From an uncultured Eubacterium sp. (lineage in GTDB: Bacteria > Bacillota > Clostridia > Lachnospirales > Lachnospiraceae), in assembly GCA_934320655.1 (NCBI GenBank), contig CAKRFN010000002.1, positions 124,001-188,000 on the forward strand: a stretch of 64,000 nucleotides of DNA, written 5' to 3'. This document shows positions 46,336 to 55,622 of the stretch, one piece after another; within the stretch, counting starts at the first letter, position 1, and every line of letters starts with the position of its first letter. The notes under the pieces were generated by a model, which made no database searches, was not told the DNA's origin, and saw nothing but the letters and a program-made list of their open reading frames with translations. A program made the translations under genes and the position numbers.

Positions 46336-47115
46336 TTATAATTTCTGTCCCGTAATTCCACTGACTGCCTCTGTCAGGCGCTCCAGCTCATCCTTGATCT
46401 GATGGTTGCAGGAACCGAAATCCGCTGCCAGTGATCCAACCTTATTGGCAACGATCGCGAAACCTCTGCCTGCCTCTCCCGCACGTGCAGACTCAATCGA
46501 TGCATTGAGTGCAAGAATCTTCTGGTTCTTCTCGAGCTTATCCAGATTCTTTGTGTAAGAATTAATATTGTTGATATAGGAAACGACATCATCGATGCCA
46601 TCCCTGACTATTGCGTTGTGATCGTTCTCCTCCTTCTGATAATATGCGTTGCTCACCATATTGTTCACAACGATACCCAGCAGATCCGCACCTGCACGGA
46701 TCGACTCCTCGTCACTGACACGTACCTTGTGCAGCGCTTCTATGTAAGCGTCCGGATCAACATCGAGCTCCTGCGCGATCGCACGGAATTTACTCTCATC
46801 CGGCTCTTTCGGCAAAATCTGTCCGCCGATGATCTTTCCAAAATAGGTGCCGTCCACCACAATATCTTTACTAAAATCCATCAGACCGGCATGGCAGAAG
46901 TATACGTCCTTGCCCTCCTGATCACATTTGAGACACCGCTTTGCTCCCTTTTCACAGCCTCTTGTATATCTCATACAAAACTCTGTAAAGCCGATCTCTC
47001 CGGTAATGTATTCGCCGTTTGCATCCAGAGCAATAGTAGCCATACCGGTCGCCTTTGACCATGAACTGAGGATATCCTCCAACTGCTGTTTGTCCACAAA
47101 ATCTCTAATGTTCAT
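46336..47115 (-). CDS. PocR-domain sensor fused to a short chemoreceptor signalling tip
   Basis: A 259-residue soluble protein. Residues about 5-170 form a PocR-type ligand domain (LEDILSSWSKATGMATIALD, GCEKGAKRCLKCDQEG, GGQILPKEPDES). After a helix, residues about 205-235 carry the methyl-accepting chemotaxis hairpin tip (ILALNASIESARAGEAGRGF) but only a short stretch on each side and no membrane segment or methylation arms. PocR domains sense small hydrocarbon-type ligands such as propanediol derivatives. Paired with a DMT transporter. Confidence 0.85.
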   Translation of the reverse strand: MNIRDFVDKQQLEDILSSWSKATGMATIALDANGEYITGEIGFTEFCMRYTRGCEKGAKRCLKCDQEGKDVYFCHAGLMDFSKDIVVDGTYFGKIIGGQILPKEPDESKFRAIAQELDVDPDAYIEALHKVRVSDEESIRAGADLLGIVVNNMVSNAYYQKEENDHNAIVRDGIDDVVSYINNINSYTKNLDKLEKNQKILALNASIESARAGEAGRGFAIVANKVGSLAADFGSCNHQIKDELERLTEAVSGITGQKL

Positions 47116-47252
47116 TTGACTGTCCCCCTGAACTTATTTTAATTAACTATAATTCTACCACACTTCGGATATAAAGCAAACTATATTTGATATTTTTCGT
47201 GCGATTTAGACACCTAAAACAGCGCAAAGTATATAAATTATTTCTCCGCATT

Positions 47253-50213
47253 TTACTTTCCCACCGCATATCTGCACTGTTTCAACGGAGTCTTGGAAAT
47301 CAGGCGACCGTTTTCATCATAAACTCTTACCTGAATTTTGTAGTAGCGCCCGGATCCCTGTCTATCTGCCTTTCTGGTGAAAGAATCCGTCTTTTTCGTA
47401 GCAACAGCCCGATATCCGGAATTTTTGTTCTTCGAACGATACAGCCGGTATTTCACAGTAAATCCCTGTTCCTTTGCTTCCTCGATAAAGGCTTTCGTCT
47501 CCTCTGTCGGCTGATATGCAATCTGAATCTTACCGTTATCGAGTCTGGATGCGCGTGCTTTCGCCTGTGCCTGAGACGCAGCCTCTTTTACATTCTGAAT
47601 CGGATCAGCTGCCGGTTCTTCCGGGGTCTCTGCCGCATTTGTATCATCCTTCTGATCGCCGGTCGTATCCGCGCCGCCGGAAGGATTTCCCCCTCCAGAA
47701 GTATTTCCGCTACCCGTGGTACTTCCTCCTCCTGAGGTGTTTCCTCCTCCTGATGTACTTCCTCCTCCTGACGTATTTCCGCCTCCCGAGGTGTTTCCTC
47801 CGCCCGAGGTATTCCCTCCTCCTGACGTATTTCCGCCTCCCGAGGTGTTTCCTCCGCCCGAGGTATTCCCTCCTCCTGACGTATTTCCGTCTCCTGACGT
47901 GTTTCCTCCGCCCGAGGTATTCCCTCCTCCTGACGTATTTCCTCCTCCTGAGGTGTTTCCTCCACTTGACATATTGCTCTGATATCCGCAAACACTGCAG
48001 GGATCTCCCGTGTGCTGCTCACGAATCTGTGTGCCGGCAGGACAGGTACGCCAGTGCTCTGTCGCCGACTGACTGTAAGCAGTGCCTGCCGCAAATTCAT
48101 GCCGGATCCGGATCGGATTTGCCGCAATCTGCTCATCCGGCACCTTTGTCTTATAATCCTGATAGAACTTATTCTCTATGCTGCACACATTGTTTGACGG
48201 ATAGCCCTTTGACGGATTCTTCCAGTCCTCGGTATGTGCACCGTTCGCATTAAACTCAGCATCGTTTAACATGAAATACGTATGATTTGTACCCGGATTT
48301 GCCCCGATGCCTCTGTCCCAGGTGCAGTCTACATGGAAATAATGCCCCTCGTATTTTACGAGATTCCATGCATGGGGCTCTGTTTTTGTCTGTGCCGCGA
48401 TATAGATGCTCTCTATTCCTTGCTGCTCCAGCAAAAACTGATAACACCGTGTATATCCCGCACATATCGCTGAGCGGTTTGCAAATGCACCGACTGCAAA
48501 ATCCGAATATGATTTACTCATGCCGTAGGAGACATTTCCCACCACCCAGTCATGGAATTTGAGAATTTTAGCGAAATCACTGTCACCCGGTTTGATCACA
48601 GACATCGCCTCATCATATCCGGCAATCACCTTTTTCACGAAATCCGTTGTCCATGCCGGATTATAAGTAAACTTCACTGCTGCGACTTTATCATCCGCAT
48701 CATAAATAAACTCAGGAAATCCGGTCACAGGCGCTCCCGCATAAAATGTATTGTTATTTACAATAGATCTTGCCGCATAGGTTCCGGTCAGATGGTTCGT
48801 CCGATATGTATATTGTATTTCACTGTCACTGATATCAATATCCGAGACATCAATCATCGTCTCCCGGTAAAGCAGCCCATTCAAAATACGCGCCTTAAAA
48901 CGCTCAAGCTTGCTGTTATCCTTCGGCACAAAAATATCGTGGATACCATCCGTATTTTCTGCTGCGGAGCCTCCCACCGTCCACGCGCCGGTGCTGTCCT
49001 TGGCAAACGCTTTCTGAACACCTCCGTATGGATACAGACGGAAGCTGTCTGCCACAGACTGCACCGCACGGATATATACCTTTCCATCGACCAATGGTTT
49101 TAGTGACTGCCCATTAAACAGCCCGCCCACCGCGATAGCAGTCTGACCGGATACCGCTCCTGTGACTGTCAGACACTGGTCCGCGCCAAGCGCCAGATCT
49201 CCGCCACCTGCAAATGCCGCCGTTTCTACTGTATCTGCATAATTCATCAGATCCAACTGTGCGCCACTGTCTACGCCCAGTGTTTTTAACTGCGGTGCAA
49301 AGCTGCTGCCCTGTGCAGGCTTTAGCTTACCTGTGCTGACAGACAGTCCCGCAAGGTCGGTAAATTTTATCCCATCATTTAAATACTCATCACCATTCCA
49401 GATCACATAGGTATTGCCATTCACCGGATTTCCATATACATTTGTTGTCACTGAATCCTGTTGATGGATTGTAACACTTCCTGTCACCTGATAGTTCTGA
49501 TTATCCGGATACATCAGATTTCCCTGCGTCTCTCCACGGCTTTCTCTCGCACCGCAGGCATAGATGCCCTGTATGGCACCGCTGTCTCCACTCACGGTAA
49601 TATCTGCCGATCCGGCAAATACGTTCGTTTTTCCCTCATCGGTCGGCGTGTCAACCAGACTGCCCGCATAGATGTTTTGGATCTTGCTATCGGTGACGAT
49701 CACCTGCCCGTTTGCGCCAGTAGACGGCAGAGCGTTTTTCCCTATATAATCGGTAATGCCGCCGCAGAATAAATCGCCCTTAGACCCACCACTCACCAAG
49801 TCCACGTTGTTCATCGTGAGCTTGTGTCCGTTTGCAAATATTGCGTTTCTGACCTGATTTGGCAGATTCAACGTCATATCTCTAAATGTGACATCCGCCC
49901 CGATCAAAATACCTGCTTCCCAGAGTGTCAACGAATCACTCTGTGTATTTCCTGCAATCGTCAGCTTTTTCTTAATGACAAACACATTTTCCTGATTGTT
50001 AGAATCACTAACCACAAAACTACCGTTGATCCGAATCACATCACCGACGGCTGCATCGGTCAGCGCCTTGCGAAATTCGTCCTCATTTTGAACTACATGC
50101 TCCTGAGAGTTGCCTGTTGCTGCAAAGGTGTTTTCGGCATGAACGCCCACTACCTGCGTGACCATGAGCAGGGATAAGGCGAACGCCAAAGCTTTCTTTT
50201 TTAAAATTCCCAT
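47253..50213 (-). CDS. Secreted transglutaminase-like surface protein with GGGNTS repeat
   Basis: A 986-residue protein. A signal peptide (about 1-26, KKKALAFALSLLMVTQVVG, then HAENTF) leads into a long beta-rich part (about 30-430) of right-handed-helix appearance. A transglutaminase-like domain holds the likely triad C584 (SAICAGYTR), H614 (TEPHAWNLV) and D629 (FHVDCTWDRG). A hexapeptide GGGNTS repeat follows (about 749-855), then a C-terminal beta domain (FTVKYRLYRSKNKNSGYRAV), probably fibronectin-like. No LPxTG motif. The ATG at 50213 follows GAGGAG; longer starts lack a signal peptide at the N-terminus. Confidence 0.82.
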   Translation of the reverse strand: MGILKKKALAFALSLLMVTQVVGVHAENTFAATGNSQEHVVQNEDEFRKALTDAAVGDVIRINGSFVVSDSNNQENVFVIKKKLTIAGNTQSDSLTLWEAGILIGADVTFRDMTLNLPNQVRNAIFANGHKLTMNNVDLVSGGSKGDLFCGGITDYIGKNALPSTGANGQVIVTDSKIQNIYAGSLVDTPTDEGKTNVFAGSADITVSGDSGAIQGIYACGARESRGETQGNLMYPDNQNYQVTGSVTIHQQDSVTTNVYGNPVNGNTYVIWNGDEYLNDGIKFTDLAGLSVSTGKLKPAQGSSFAPQLKTLGVDSGAQLDLMNYADTVETAAFAGGGDLALGADQCLTVTGAVSGQTAIAVGGLFNGQSLKPLVDGKVYIRAVQSVADSFRLYPYGGVQKAFAKDSTGAWTVGGSAAENTDGIHDIFVPKDNSKLERFKARILNGLLYRETMIDVSDIDISDSEIQYTYRTNHLTGTYAARSIVNNNTFYAGAPVTGFPEFIYDADDKVAAVKFTYNPAWTTDFVKKVIAGYDEAMSVIKPGDSDFAKILKFHDWVVGNVSYGMSKSYSDFAVGAFANRSAICAGYTRCYQFLLEQQGIESIYIAAQTKTEPHAWNLVKYEGHYFHVDCTWDRGIGANPGTNHTYFMLNDAEFNANGAHTEDWKNPSKGYPSNNVCSIENKFYQDYKTKVPDEQIAANPIRIRHEFAAGTAYSQSATEHWRTCPAGTQIREQHTGDPCSVCGYQSNMSSGGNTSGGGNTSGGGNTSGGGNTSGDGNTSGGGNTSGGGNTSGGGNTSGGGNTSGGGNTSGGGNTSGGGSTSGGGNTSGGGSTTGSGNTSGGGNPSGGADTTGDQKDDTNAAETPEEPAADPIQNVKEAASQAQAKARASRLDNGKIQIAYQPTEETKAFIEEAKEQGFTVKYRLYRSKNKNSGYRAVATKKTDSFTRKADRQGSGRYYKIQVRVYDENGRLISKTPLKQCRYAVGK
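47695..47982 (-). repeat. Tandem 18-base repeat encoding GGGNTS
   Basis: About 17 in-frame copies of an 18-base unit with silent variation (for example CCTCCTGACGTATTTCCG on the plus strand) encode the flexible linker of the secreted protein. Variant units give GDGNTS, GGGSTS and GSGNTS. The repeat is prone to copy-number change. Confidence 0.95.
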
Positions 50214-50330
50214 CTTTGTTTTACGCTCCTCTTCTCTAAGTTTTTCTAATAGAGTCAGTGTTTTAAAGTATATCAAAACATGTGTGATTTGTCCAATCAA
50301 TTTTTGGTAATTTTTTATGTATAAAAAAGA

Positions 50331-50350
50331 TGCACCGCCGAAGCGGTGCA
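50331..50350 (-). terminator. Terminator of the sugar ABC transporter operon
   Basis: An 8-bp stem TGCACCGC/GCGGTGCA with a UUCG-type tetraloop on the minus strand, followed by TCTTTTTT. Confidence 0.92.
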
Positions 50351-50381
50351 CCGATGTAAATGGGAGAATTATGAAAAAATG

Positions 50382-51554
50382 TTATTCGCTCTTCTTCTTT
50401 GATACTACGTCAAAGATAACTGCTGCTAATAATACAAGTCCTTTAACGACCTTCTGGTAGTTGGCATCCACACCCATGATAGACATACCTAAGTTGATGA
50501 CACCCATCAGAACCGCACCGACAATAACGCCGGGAACTGTACCGGTTCCACCGTATGCGGAAGCACCGCCGATGAAGCAGGAACCGATTGCATCCATCTC
50601 GTAGTTCTGTCCGTATGTAGGCTGTGCAGATGTCATACGTGCAATCGTAAGCATACCTGCCAGCGCTGATAACAGACCCATGTTTGCATATGCTAAGAAG
50701 TATACGTTGTTGGTATTGATACCGGATAACTTCGTTGCCTTCTCGTTACCACCGACTGCGTAGAAGTAACGTCCGGTTGTTGTCATAGATGTAATATAAC
50801 CATAAATCAATACGATTACGAGTACCCATACGAGTGCGGTCGGAATACCTTTGTACTTTGCAAGGCTGTAAGAGAACCATAAAATTACAACACTCAGTAC
50901 GACGGTCTTTGCGATCAAAGCGCTGAAGGAACCGGTCTCATAGCCTTTGGATTTCTTGTTCATATAACCCTTTAACTGTACGAAGATAAAGATTACGACT
51001 GCGAGCACACCTGCCAGTAAACAGGTCAGATTGATCGTTGCGTTACCGAACAGATCAGGGATATAACAGTCAGCACCACCACCAAACAGGTTGATGAATG
51101 TCTCATTCTTAATAGAAATCGTCATACCGTCGAGCACTACGTTCGACAGACCCCGGAAAACGAGCATACCTGCCAATGTTGTGATGAACGGCGGTACATG
51201 TACAAACGCGATCCAGAAGCCCTGCCATGCACCGATTGCCAGACCAACCAGAAGCATAAGCAGAATGGATACCCATACATTCACACCCTTGTTCTCCATC
51301 AGTGTCGCTCCGACTGCTCCGACAAAGCAGACGATAGAACCAACGGAAAGGTCGATGTTACCACCGGTTAAGATACATAATAACATACCGGTTGCCAGCA
51401 CGAACACGTATGCGTTCTGCGCAATTAAGTTGTTGATGTTCTGCGGAAGCAGGATCTTTCCACCTGTTTTCCATGCGAAGAACGCGGTTACAAGCAGTAA
51501 TACGATGATCATCGTATATTTTTTTACAAATTCCATAATAGTTTCTTTATTCAT
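50382..51554 (-). CDS. gguB: Sugar ABC transporter permease (GguB/MglC type)
   Basis: A 390-residue permease with about ten helices of the ribose/galactose importer family, forming the homodimeric channel for the ATPase upstream. TGGNIDLSVGSIVCFVG and GGASAYGGTGTVPGVIVGA are the conserved family blocks. A hydrophilic insertion (KGYMNKKSKGYETGSF) in the middle is typical of the multiple-monosaccharide subgroup. AGGAGAG precedes the ATG. It lies 3 bases after the ATPase gene. Confidence 0.9.
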   Translation of the reverse strand: MNKETIMEFVKKYTMIIVLLLVTAFFAWKTGGKILLPQNINNLIAQNAYVFVLATGMLLCILTGGNIDLSVGSIVCFVGAVGATLMENKGVNVWVSILLMLLVGLAIGAWQGFWIAFVHVPPFITTLAGMLVFRGLSNVVLDGMTISIKNETFINLFGGGADCYIPDLFGNATINLTCLLAGVLAVVIFIFVQLKGYMNKKSKGYETGSFSALIAKTVVLSVVILWFSYSLAKYKGIPTALVWVLVIVLIYGYITSMTTTGRYFYAVGGNEKATKLSGINTNNVYFLAYANMGLLSALAGMLTIARMTSAQPTYGQNYEMDAIGSCFIGGASAYGGTGTVPGVIVGAVLMGVINLGMSIMGVDANYQKVVKGLVLLAAVIFDVVSKKKSE

Positions 51555-51557
51555 TGT

Positions 51558-53096
51558 CTACTCTCCTTTGCTTGATCTCAGAATGTAAGACATGATCTTC
51601 TCCTGAGTTGCCTCTTCCCTGGACACCTCGCCGACAATCTTTCCTTCGTTCATGACATAGATACGGTCACTCATGCCAAGCACCTCAGGAAGCTCGGAAG
51701 AAATCATGATGACTGATTTACCGGCTGCAACAAGCTGATTGATGATACAGTAAATCTCATATTTTGCACCGACATCGATACCACGGGTCGGCTCATCCAG
51801 AATCAGTATGTCCGGATCAGCAAACATCCATTTTGCCAGCAGTACCTTCTGCTGGTTACCTCCGGAGAGGTTGCCGACATTCTGCTCTACCGTCGGACAT
51901 TTTGTTTTTAATTTTTCCTTATACTCGACTGCGACTGCATATTCCTTATCCTTATCTATCACACGATGTCTGGAAATCGCATTGAGGTTTGCAAGCGTCG
52001 TATTGATCTTGATCGGATTCGAAAGAATCAGTCCGTTGCCTTTCCGATCCTCAGTCACATATGCCAGCTTGTGGTCGATCGCATCACGAACGGTCTTTAG
52101 CTGCACTTCTTTTCCATTGATAATGATCTTTCCGGAGATATTCGTTCCGTAGCTCTTGCCGAAAATACTCATCGCCAGCTCTGTACGGCCTGCGCCCATC
52201 AGCCCGGAGATACCTACAACTTCACCTTTGCGCACATTGATCGATACATCATCAACGACCTTGCGCTCTGTATACAGCGGATGATGAACGGTCCAGTTTT
52301 TCACCTCAAGGTTTACCTCACCGATCTTTACATCCGGTCTCTTCGGGAACCGGTCTGCGATCTCACGACCTACCATGCCGCGGATGATCCGGTCCTCGTT
52401 AATTTCATCTTTACCCTTTACCAGTGTCTCGATGGTCGAGCCATCACGGATCACAGTAATTTTATCTGCCACATAAGCAACCTCGTTGAGCTTATGTGAA
52501 ATAATAATACAGGTCATGCCTTCCTGTTTAAATTTCAAAAGTAAATCCAGCAGAGCCTTCGAATCTGTCTCATTTAAAGAAGCGGTAGGCTCGTCAAGGA
52601 TGAGCAGCTTTGCATTTTTTGCCAATGCCTTTGCAATCTCAACCAACTGCTGTTTTCCAACACCGATATCCTTGATCAGTGTTCTCGAAGATTCTTTCAA
52701 TCCTACTGTCTGTAAATGCTTATCTGCCTGACCGTAAGTCTCGGTCCAGTCGATCTTTGCCTTTTTTCCACGCTCGTTTCCAAGAAACATGTTCTCGCCG
52801 ATCGTCATGTACGGGATCAGCGCCAGTTCCTGATGGATAATAACAATTCCTTTTTCTTCGCTGTCTTTGATCTTTGTGAATTTACACAATTCCCCATCAT
52901 ATATGATGTCACCCTCATACGTTCCGTAGGGGTAAATACCGCTCAATACATTCATCAGTGTGGACTTTCCTGCACCGTTCTCTCCGACCAGCGCATGGAT
53001 CTCGCCCTCTTCTACCTGAAGGTTGACATTATCCAATGCCTTTACACCGGGAAATGTTTTGGTAATATTTTTCATTTCAAGCAATGTCTTTGCCAA
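51558..53096 (-). CDS. gguA: Sugar ABC transporter ATP-binding protein (GguA/MglA type)
   Basis: A 512-residue protein with two ABC domains. The first has GENGAGKST and [11 protein letters not shown]. The second has the usual degenerate Walker A of this family (GLMGAGRTE) with LSGGNQQKV and [15 protein letters not shown]. It starts at a TTG with GGAGGGATTCTT before it. It energises import by the GguB channel. A hairpin lies between it and the upstream binding-protein gene, likely lowering its expression relative to the binding protein. Confidence 0.92.
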   Translation of the reverse strand: MAKTLLEMKNITKTFPGVKALDNVNLQVEEGEIHALVGENGAGKSTLMNVLSGIYPYGTYEGDIIYDGELCKFTKIKDSEEKGIVIIHQELALIPYMTIGENMFLGNERGKKAKIDWTETYGQADKHLQTVGLKESSRTLIKDIGVGKQQLVEIAKALAKNAKLLILDEPTASLNETDSKALLDLLLKFKQEGMTCIIISHKLNEVAYVADKITVIRDGSTIETLVKGKDEINEDRIIRGMVGREIADRFPKRPDVKIGEVNLEVKNWTVHHPLYTERKVVDDVSINVRKGEVVGISGLMGAGRTELAMSIFGKSYGTNISGKIIINGKEVQLKTVRDAIDHKLAYVTEDRKGNGLILSNPIKINTTLANLNAISRHRVIDKDKEYAVAVEYKEKLKTKCPTVEQNVGNLSGGNQQKVLLAKWMFADPDILILDEPTRGIDVGAKYEIYCIINQLVAAGKSVIMISSELPEVLGMSDRIYVMNEGKIVGEVSREEATQEKIMSYILRSSKGE

Positions 53097-53126
53097 AAGA
53101 ATCCCTCCCTGCTTATCTCCTTAAAA

Positions 53127-53155
53127 ACAGGCGGGCTGTTCTGCAACCCGCCTGT
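53127..53155 (-). terminator. Internal terminator/attenuator between the binding protein and ATPase genes
   Basis: A 9-bp stem ACAGGCGGG/CCCGCCTGT followed on the minus strand by TTTTTAA. Such partial terminators after binding-protein genes are common and set protein ratios. Confidence 0.8.
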
Positions 53156-53176
53156 AAAAACTCGTGTTACACGTTT

Positions 53177-54355
53177 TTACTTCAGATCGTCCTCTGTATA
53201 GTATCCAGAATCGATCAGGAGCTCTTTGTAGTTGTTTACGTCAGCAAATACGGGCTCGCAGAGGTATGAAGGAATGATACCTGTTCCGTTGTCATAGGTC
53301 TCTGTATCGTTTACAGGTGCATCCTCACCCTTCATGATGCTCTCAACCATGATAACAACCTGTGCTGCCAGTGCTCTTGTATCCTTGAAGATAGACATTG
53401 ACTGCTTGCCATCAATGATGTTCTTAACGCTTGCTACGTCACAATCCTGACCTGTTAAGATCGGGTACTTTCCGGTGTAGTTAGATGCCAGTGCGTTTGC
53501 AACACCGAGTGCGGTAGAGTCGTTAGATGCTAAAACAACATCCAGATCCTTATCTGTGTAGTAAGAAGATAAGATGTTCTCAAATCTTGCCTGTGCAGTC
53601 TCTGTTGCCCAGTTAGCTGTAGCTACGTCCTCTTTTGCGATCTGTCCGGACTGAACAACCAGCTTGCCTGCATCGATGTAGGGCTGTAATACATCCATAG
53701 CGCCGCCATAGAAGAAGTTTACATTGTTGTCACCGGGATCACCGGTTACGATCTCCATGTTGAACGGTCCATCCTGATTGTCCAGATCTAACTGGTCTAC
53801 GATGTACTGTCCCTGTGTCTTACCTACTAAGTAGTTATCAAATGTAGCATAGTAAGAAACTGCATCAGAGTTCATGATCAAACGGTCATATGCGATAACC
53901 GGGATGTTCTTCTCCTTTGCCTGAGCCAATACAGTTCCTAATGAATCACCGTCGATAGATGCGATAACGAGTACCTGGCATCCGTTGTTGATCATGTTCT
54001 CAACCTGTGAAACCTGGGTAGCGATATCGTTAGATGCAAACTGTAAGTCTACCTCATAGCCTGCTGCCTCAAGCTCGCTCTTCATGTTGGTACCATCCTG
54101 GTTCCATCTCTGAAGATCCTTGGTAGGCATTGCAACACCGATCAGTCCGCCTTCGCCTGCTGCATCATCTGCTGCCGCATCGTCAGTTGCTGCATCATCT
54201 GCTGCTGCATCGTCTGCTGCCGCATCGTCTGTCGCTGCGTCATCGGTTGCTGCTGCATCATCTGCAGGTGCATCTGTCTTTGTGCTTCCGCAACCGGTAA
54301 ATACGGTTGCTACCATTGCTACACTAAGTAACGTTGCTAATAGTTTTCTTTTCAT
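53177..54355 (-). CDS. chvE: ChvE-type multiple-monosaccharide binding lipoprotein
   Basis: A 392-residue lipoprotein. The signal peptide ends in TVFTGCGS with the lipid-anchored cysteine at about C22, followed by an Ala/Asp-rich low-complexity linker (about 28-66). The binding domain begins GLIGVAMPTKDLQRWNQDG, typical of the ChvE/XylF-like family, and has AYDRLIMNSDAVSYYATFDN and TGQDCDVASVKNIIDG. It captures monosaccharides for GguA/GguB. The ribosome-binding site GGGAGGG is strong. Four TGTGCAG-like repeats lie upstream. Confidence 0.9.
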   Translation of the reverse strand: MKRKLLATLLSVAMVATVFTGCGSTKTDAPADDAAATDDAATDDAAADDAAADDAATDDAAADDAAGEGGLIGVAMPTKDLQRWNQDGTNMKSELEAAGYEVDLQFASNDIATQVSQVENMINNGCQVLVIASIDGDSLGTVLAQAKEKNIPVIAYDRLIMNSDAVSYYATFDNYLVGKTQGQYIVDQLDLDNQDGPFNMEIVTGDPGDNNVNFFYGGAMDVLQPYIDAGKLVVQSGQIAKEDVATANWATETAQARFENILSSYYTDKDLDVVLASNDSTALGVANALASNYTGKYPILTGQDCDVASVKNIIDGKQSMSIFKDTRALAAQVVIMVESIMKGEDAPVNDTETYDNGTGIIPSYLCEPVFADVNNYKELLIDSGYYTEDDLK

Positions 54356-54405
54356 CTTTGAAAACCCTCCCTTGTTTTGATGAACTAACTATAACATATC
54401 GGTTT

Positions 54406-54504
54406 CTGTACAAACTTGTGATATTCTGCACATTTTTTTCTGCACAGATATTTCGACAAAATAATAGCAGGACAAAATTGCCATCCACAATCTCATCCTG
54501 CACA
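54406..54504 (-). promoter_or_regulatory. Direct repeats upstream of the ABC transporter operon
   Basis: On the minus strand TGTGCAG occurs at 54498-54504, 54440-54446 and 54426-54432, with TGTACAG at 54406-54412. The last two start 20 bases apart. Same-orientation repeats about two helical turns apart suit an AraC-type regulator such as the adjacent YesN-like protein. I do not see a clear -35/-10 pair here. Confidence 0.45.
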
Positions 54505-54539
54505 AATATTTGCTATTGCAAAAACATGTATTCTCAGTC

Positions 54540-55622
54540 TTATTTTACATTCAGGTAGATCTCACTCTTCTCATGGTATTTTCCGGTGATAATCTCGTCC
54601 ATATTCTCTTTTGTGACTGCAACCGGTTCCAGACATTCATACATGATGTCGTTTGTTCCATCCGAGATCGTCTGCGTCACGCCCGGATCTTCATCCTTTG
54701 CCAGCATGACCGCAAGCTCTGCCGCCCGCTGCGCCAGTTTCTCCACCGGCTTATAAACCGTCATGCACTGTGTGCCCTCGACAATCCGCTGGCATGCATC
54801 CAGATCCGCGTCCTGTCCGACTACACACACACTGCCTGCCAGCCGGTGTTCGGATAATGCACGGATCGCCTGCCCTGCAATACTGTCGTTTCCACACATG
54901 ATACCATCGGGCTGCGGCATCGCGCTCAGATAACTGCTCGTCACGGAAAATCCCGTCTCTGCCAGCCAGTTCGGTGCATGCTCTGTCAGCGTGATCGACA
55001 GATCCGATCCTGCCAATGCCTGGGCAAAACCTTTCATGATCTCAGATACATTGTTATCTGCGAGCGGACCACAGATCTGTAAGATCTGTCCGGTGCCATC
55101 CAGATGTTCCCGCATATGTTCTCCCATGAGTTCCCCGACGCGCTCATTATCAAATGATATGTACAGGTCTGCATTAGCGTTTAGAATCAGCCTGTCGTAG
55201 GCGATCACCGGAATGCCTGCCCTGTGCGCATCTGCGACCGCACTCTTCAGATCCGCTCCCTCCGTCGCCACCTGCACAATTACGATCGCATCGACTTTCT
55301 TCTTTATAAAGTATTCAATCTGATTGACCTGTTCTTCGATGCTGCCGTTTGCATTCTGGACATTCACCTGCGCGCCGAGTTCCTGTGCTGCAGCTACAAA
55401 CACGTCACGGTCTCTCTGCCAGCGCTCGATGACAAACGAATCCAACGTAATGCCAATCTCCAGCCGGTCATCATCCTCCTGCTGTTCCTGCCGCTCCACC
55501 GGCTCTGTCGTCTGACAGCCGCACAGCAGCAGGCAGCTCATAAGTCCCAGCGCCGCGAAACGCGTGAGCCTGCTTCCGGTCTTGCTTCCAGCCTTTTTCC
55601 CAATCCTTCTTCCCATCTTCAT
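54540..55622 (-). CDS. Second sugar-binding lipoprotein (XylF-like)
   Basis: A 360-residue protein with a basic N-terminus and a lipoprotein signal ending LLLCGCQT (Cys at about 36), then a periplasmic-binding-protein-I fold: IGITLDSFVIERWQRDRDVF, IPVIAYDRLILNANADLYIS, VVGQDADLDACQRIVEG. It is similar to, but separate from, the ChvE-like protein. Its start overlaps the stop of the regulator gene by one base (TAATG), so it belongs to the sensor operon, not the transporter operon. It may feed the same permease or modulate sensing. Confidence 0.85.
   Translation of the reverse strand: MKMGRRIGKKAGSKTGSRLTRFAALGLMSCLLLCGCQTTEPVERQEQQEDDDRLEIGITLDSFVIERWQRDRDVFVAAAQELGAQVNVQNANGSIEEQVNQIEYFIKKKVDAIVIVQVATEGADLKSAVADAHRAGIPVIAYDRLILNANADLYISFDNERVGELMGEHMREHLDGTGQILQICGPLADNNVSEIMKGFAQALAGSDLSITLTEHAPNWLAETGFSVTSSYLSAMPQPDGIMCGNDSIAGQAIRALSEHRLAGSVCVVGQDADLDACQRIVEGTQCMTVYKPVEKLAQRAAELAVMLAKDEDPGVTQTISDGTNDIMYECLEPVAVTKENMDEIITGKYHEKSEIYLNVK

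Noticed and set aside
47695..47982. Regular repeat array resembling a CRISPR
   Set aside because: The units are 18 bases, contiguous and in frame, and encode GGGNTS; there are no unique spacers and no cas genes.
47716..47982. Plus-strand frame rich in Pro, Val and Phe across the repeat
   Set aside because: It is the complement of the GGGNTS repeat, with no start signal or family.
53996..54260. Low-complexity Ala/Asp stretch as a possible sequencing artefact or frameshift
   Set aside because: The frame is continuous, and such linkers after the lipobox are common in lipoproteins of this group.
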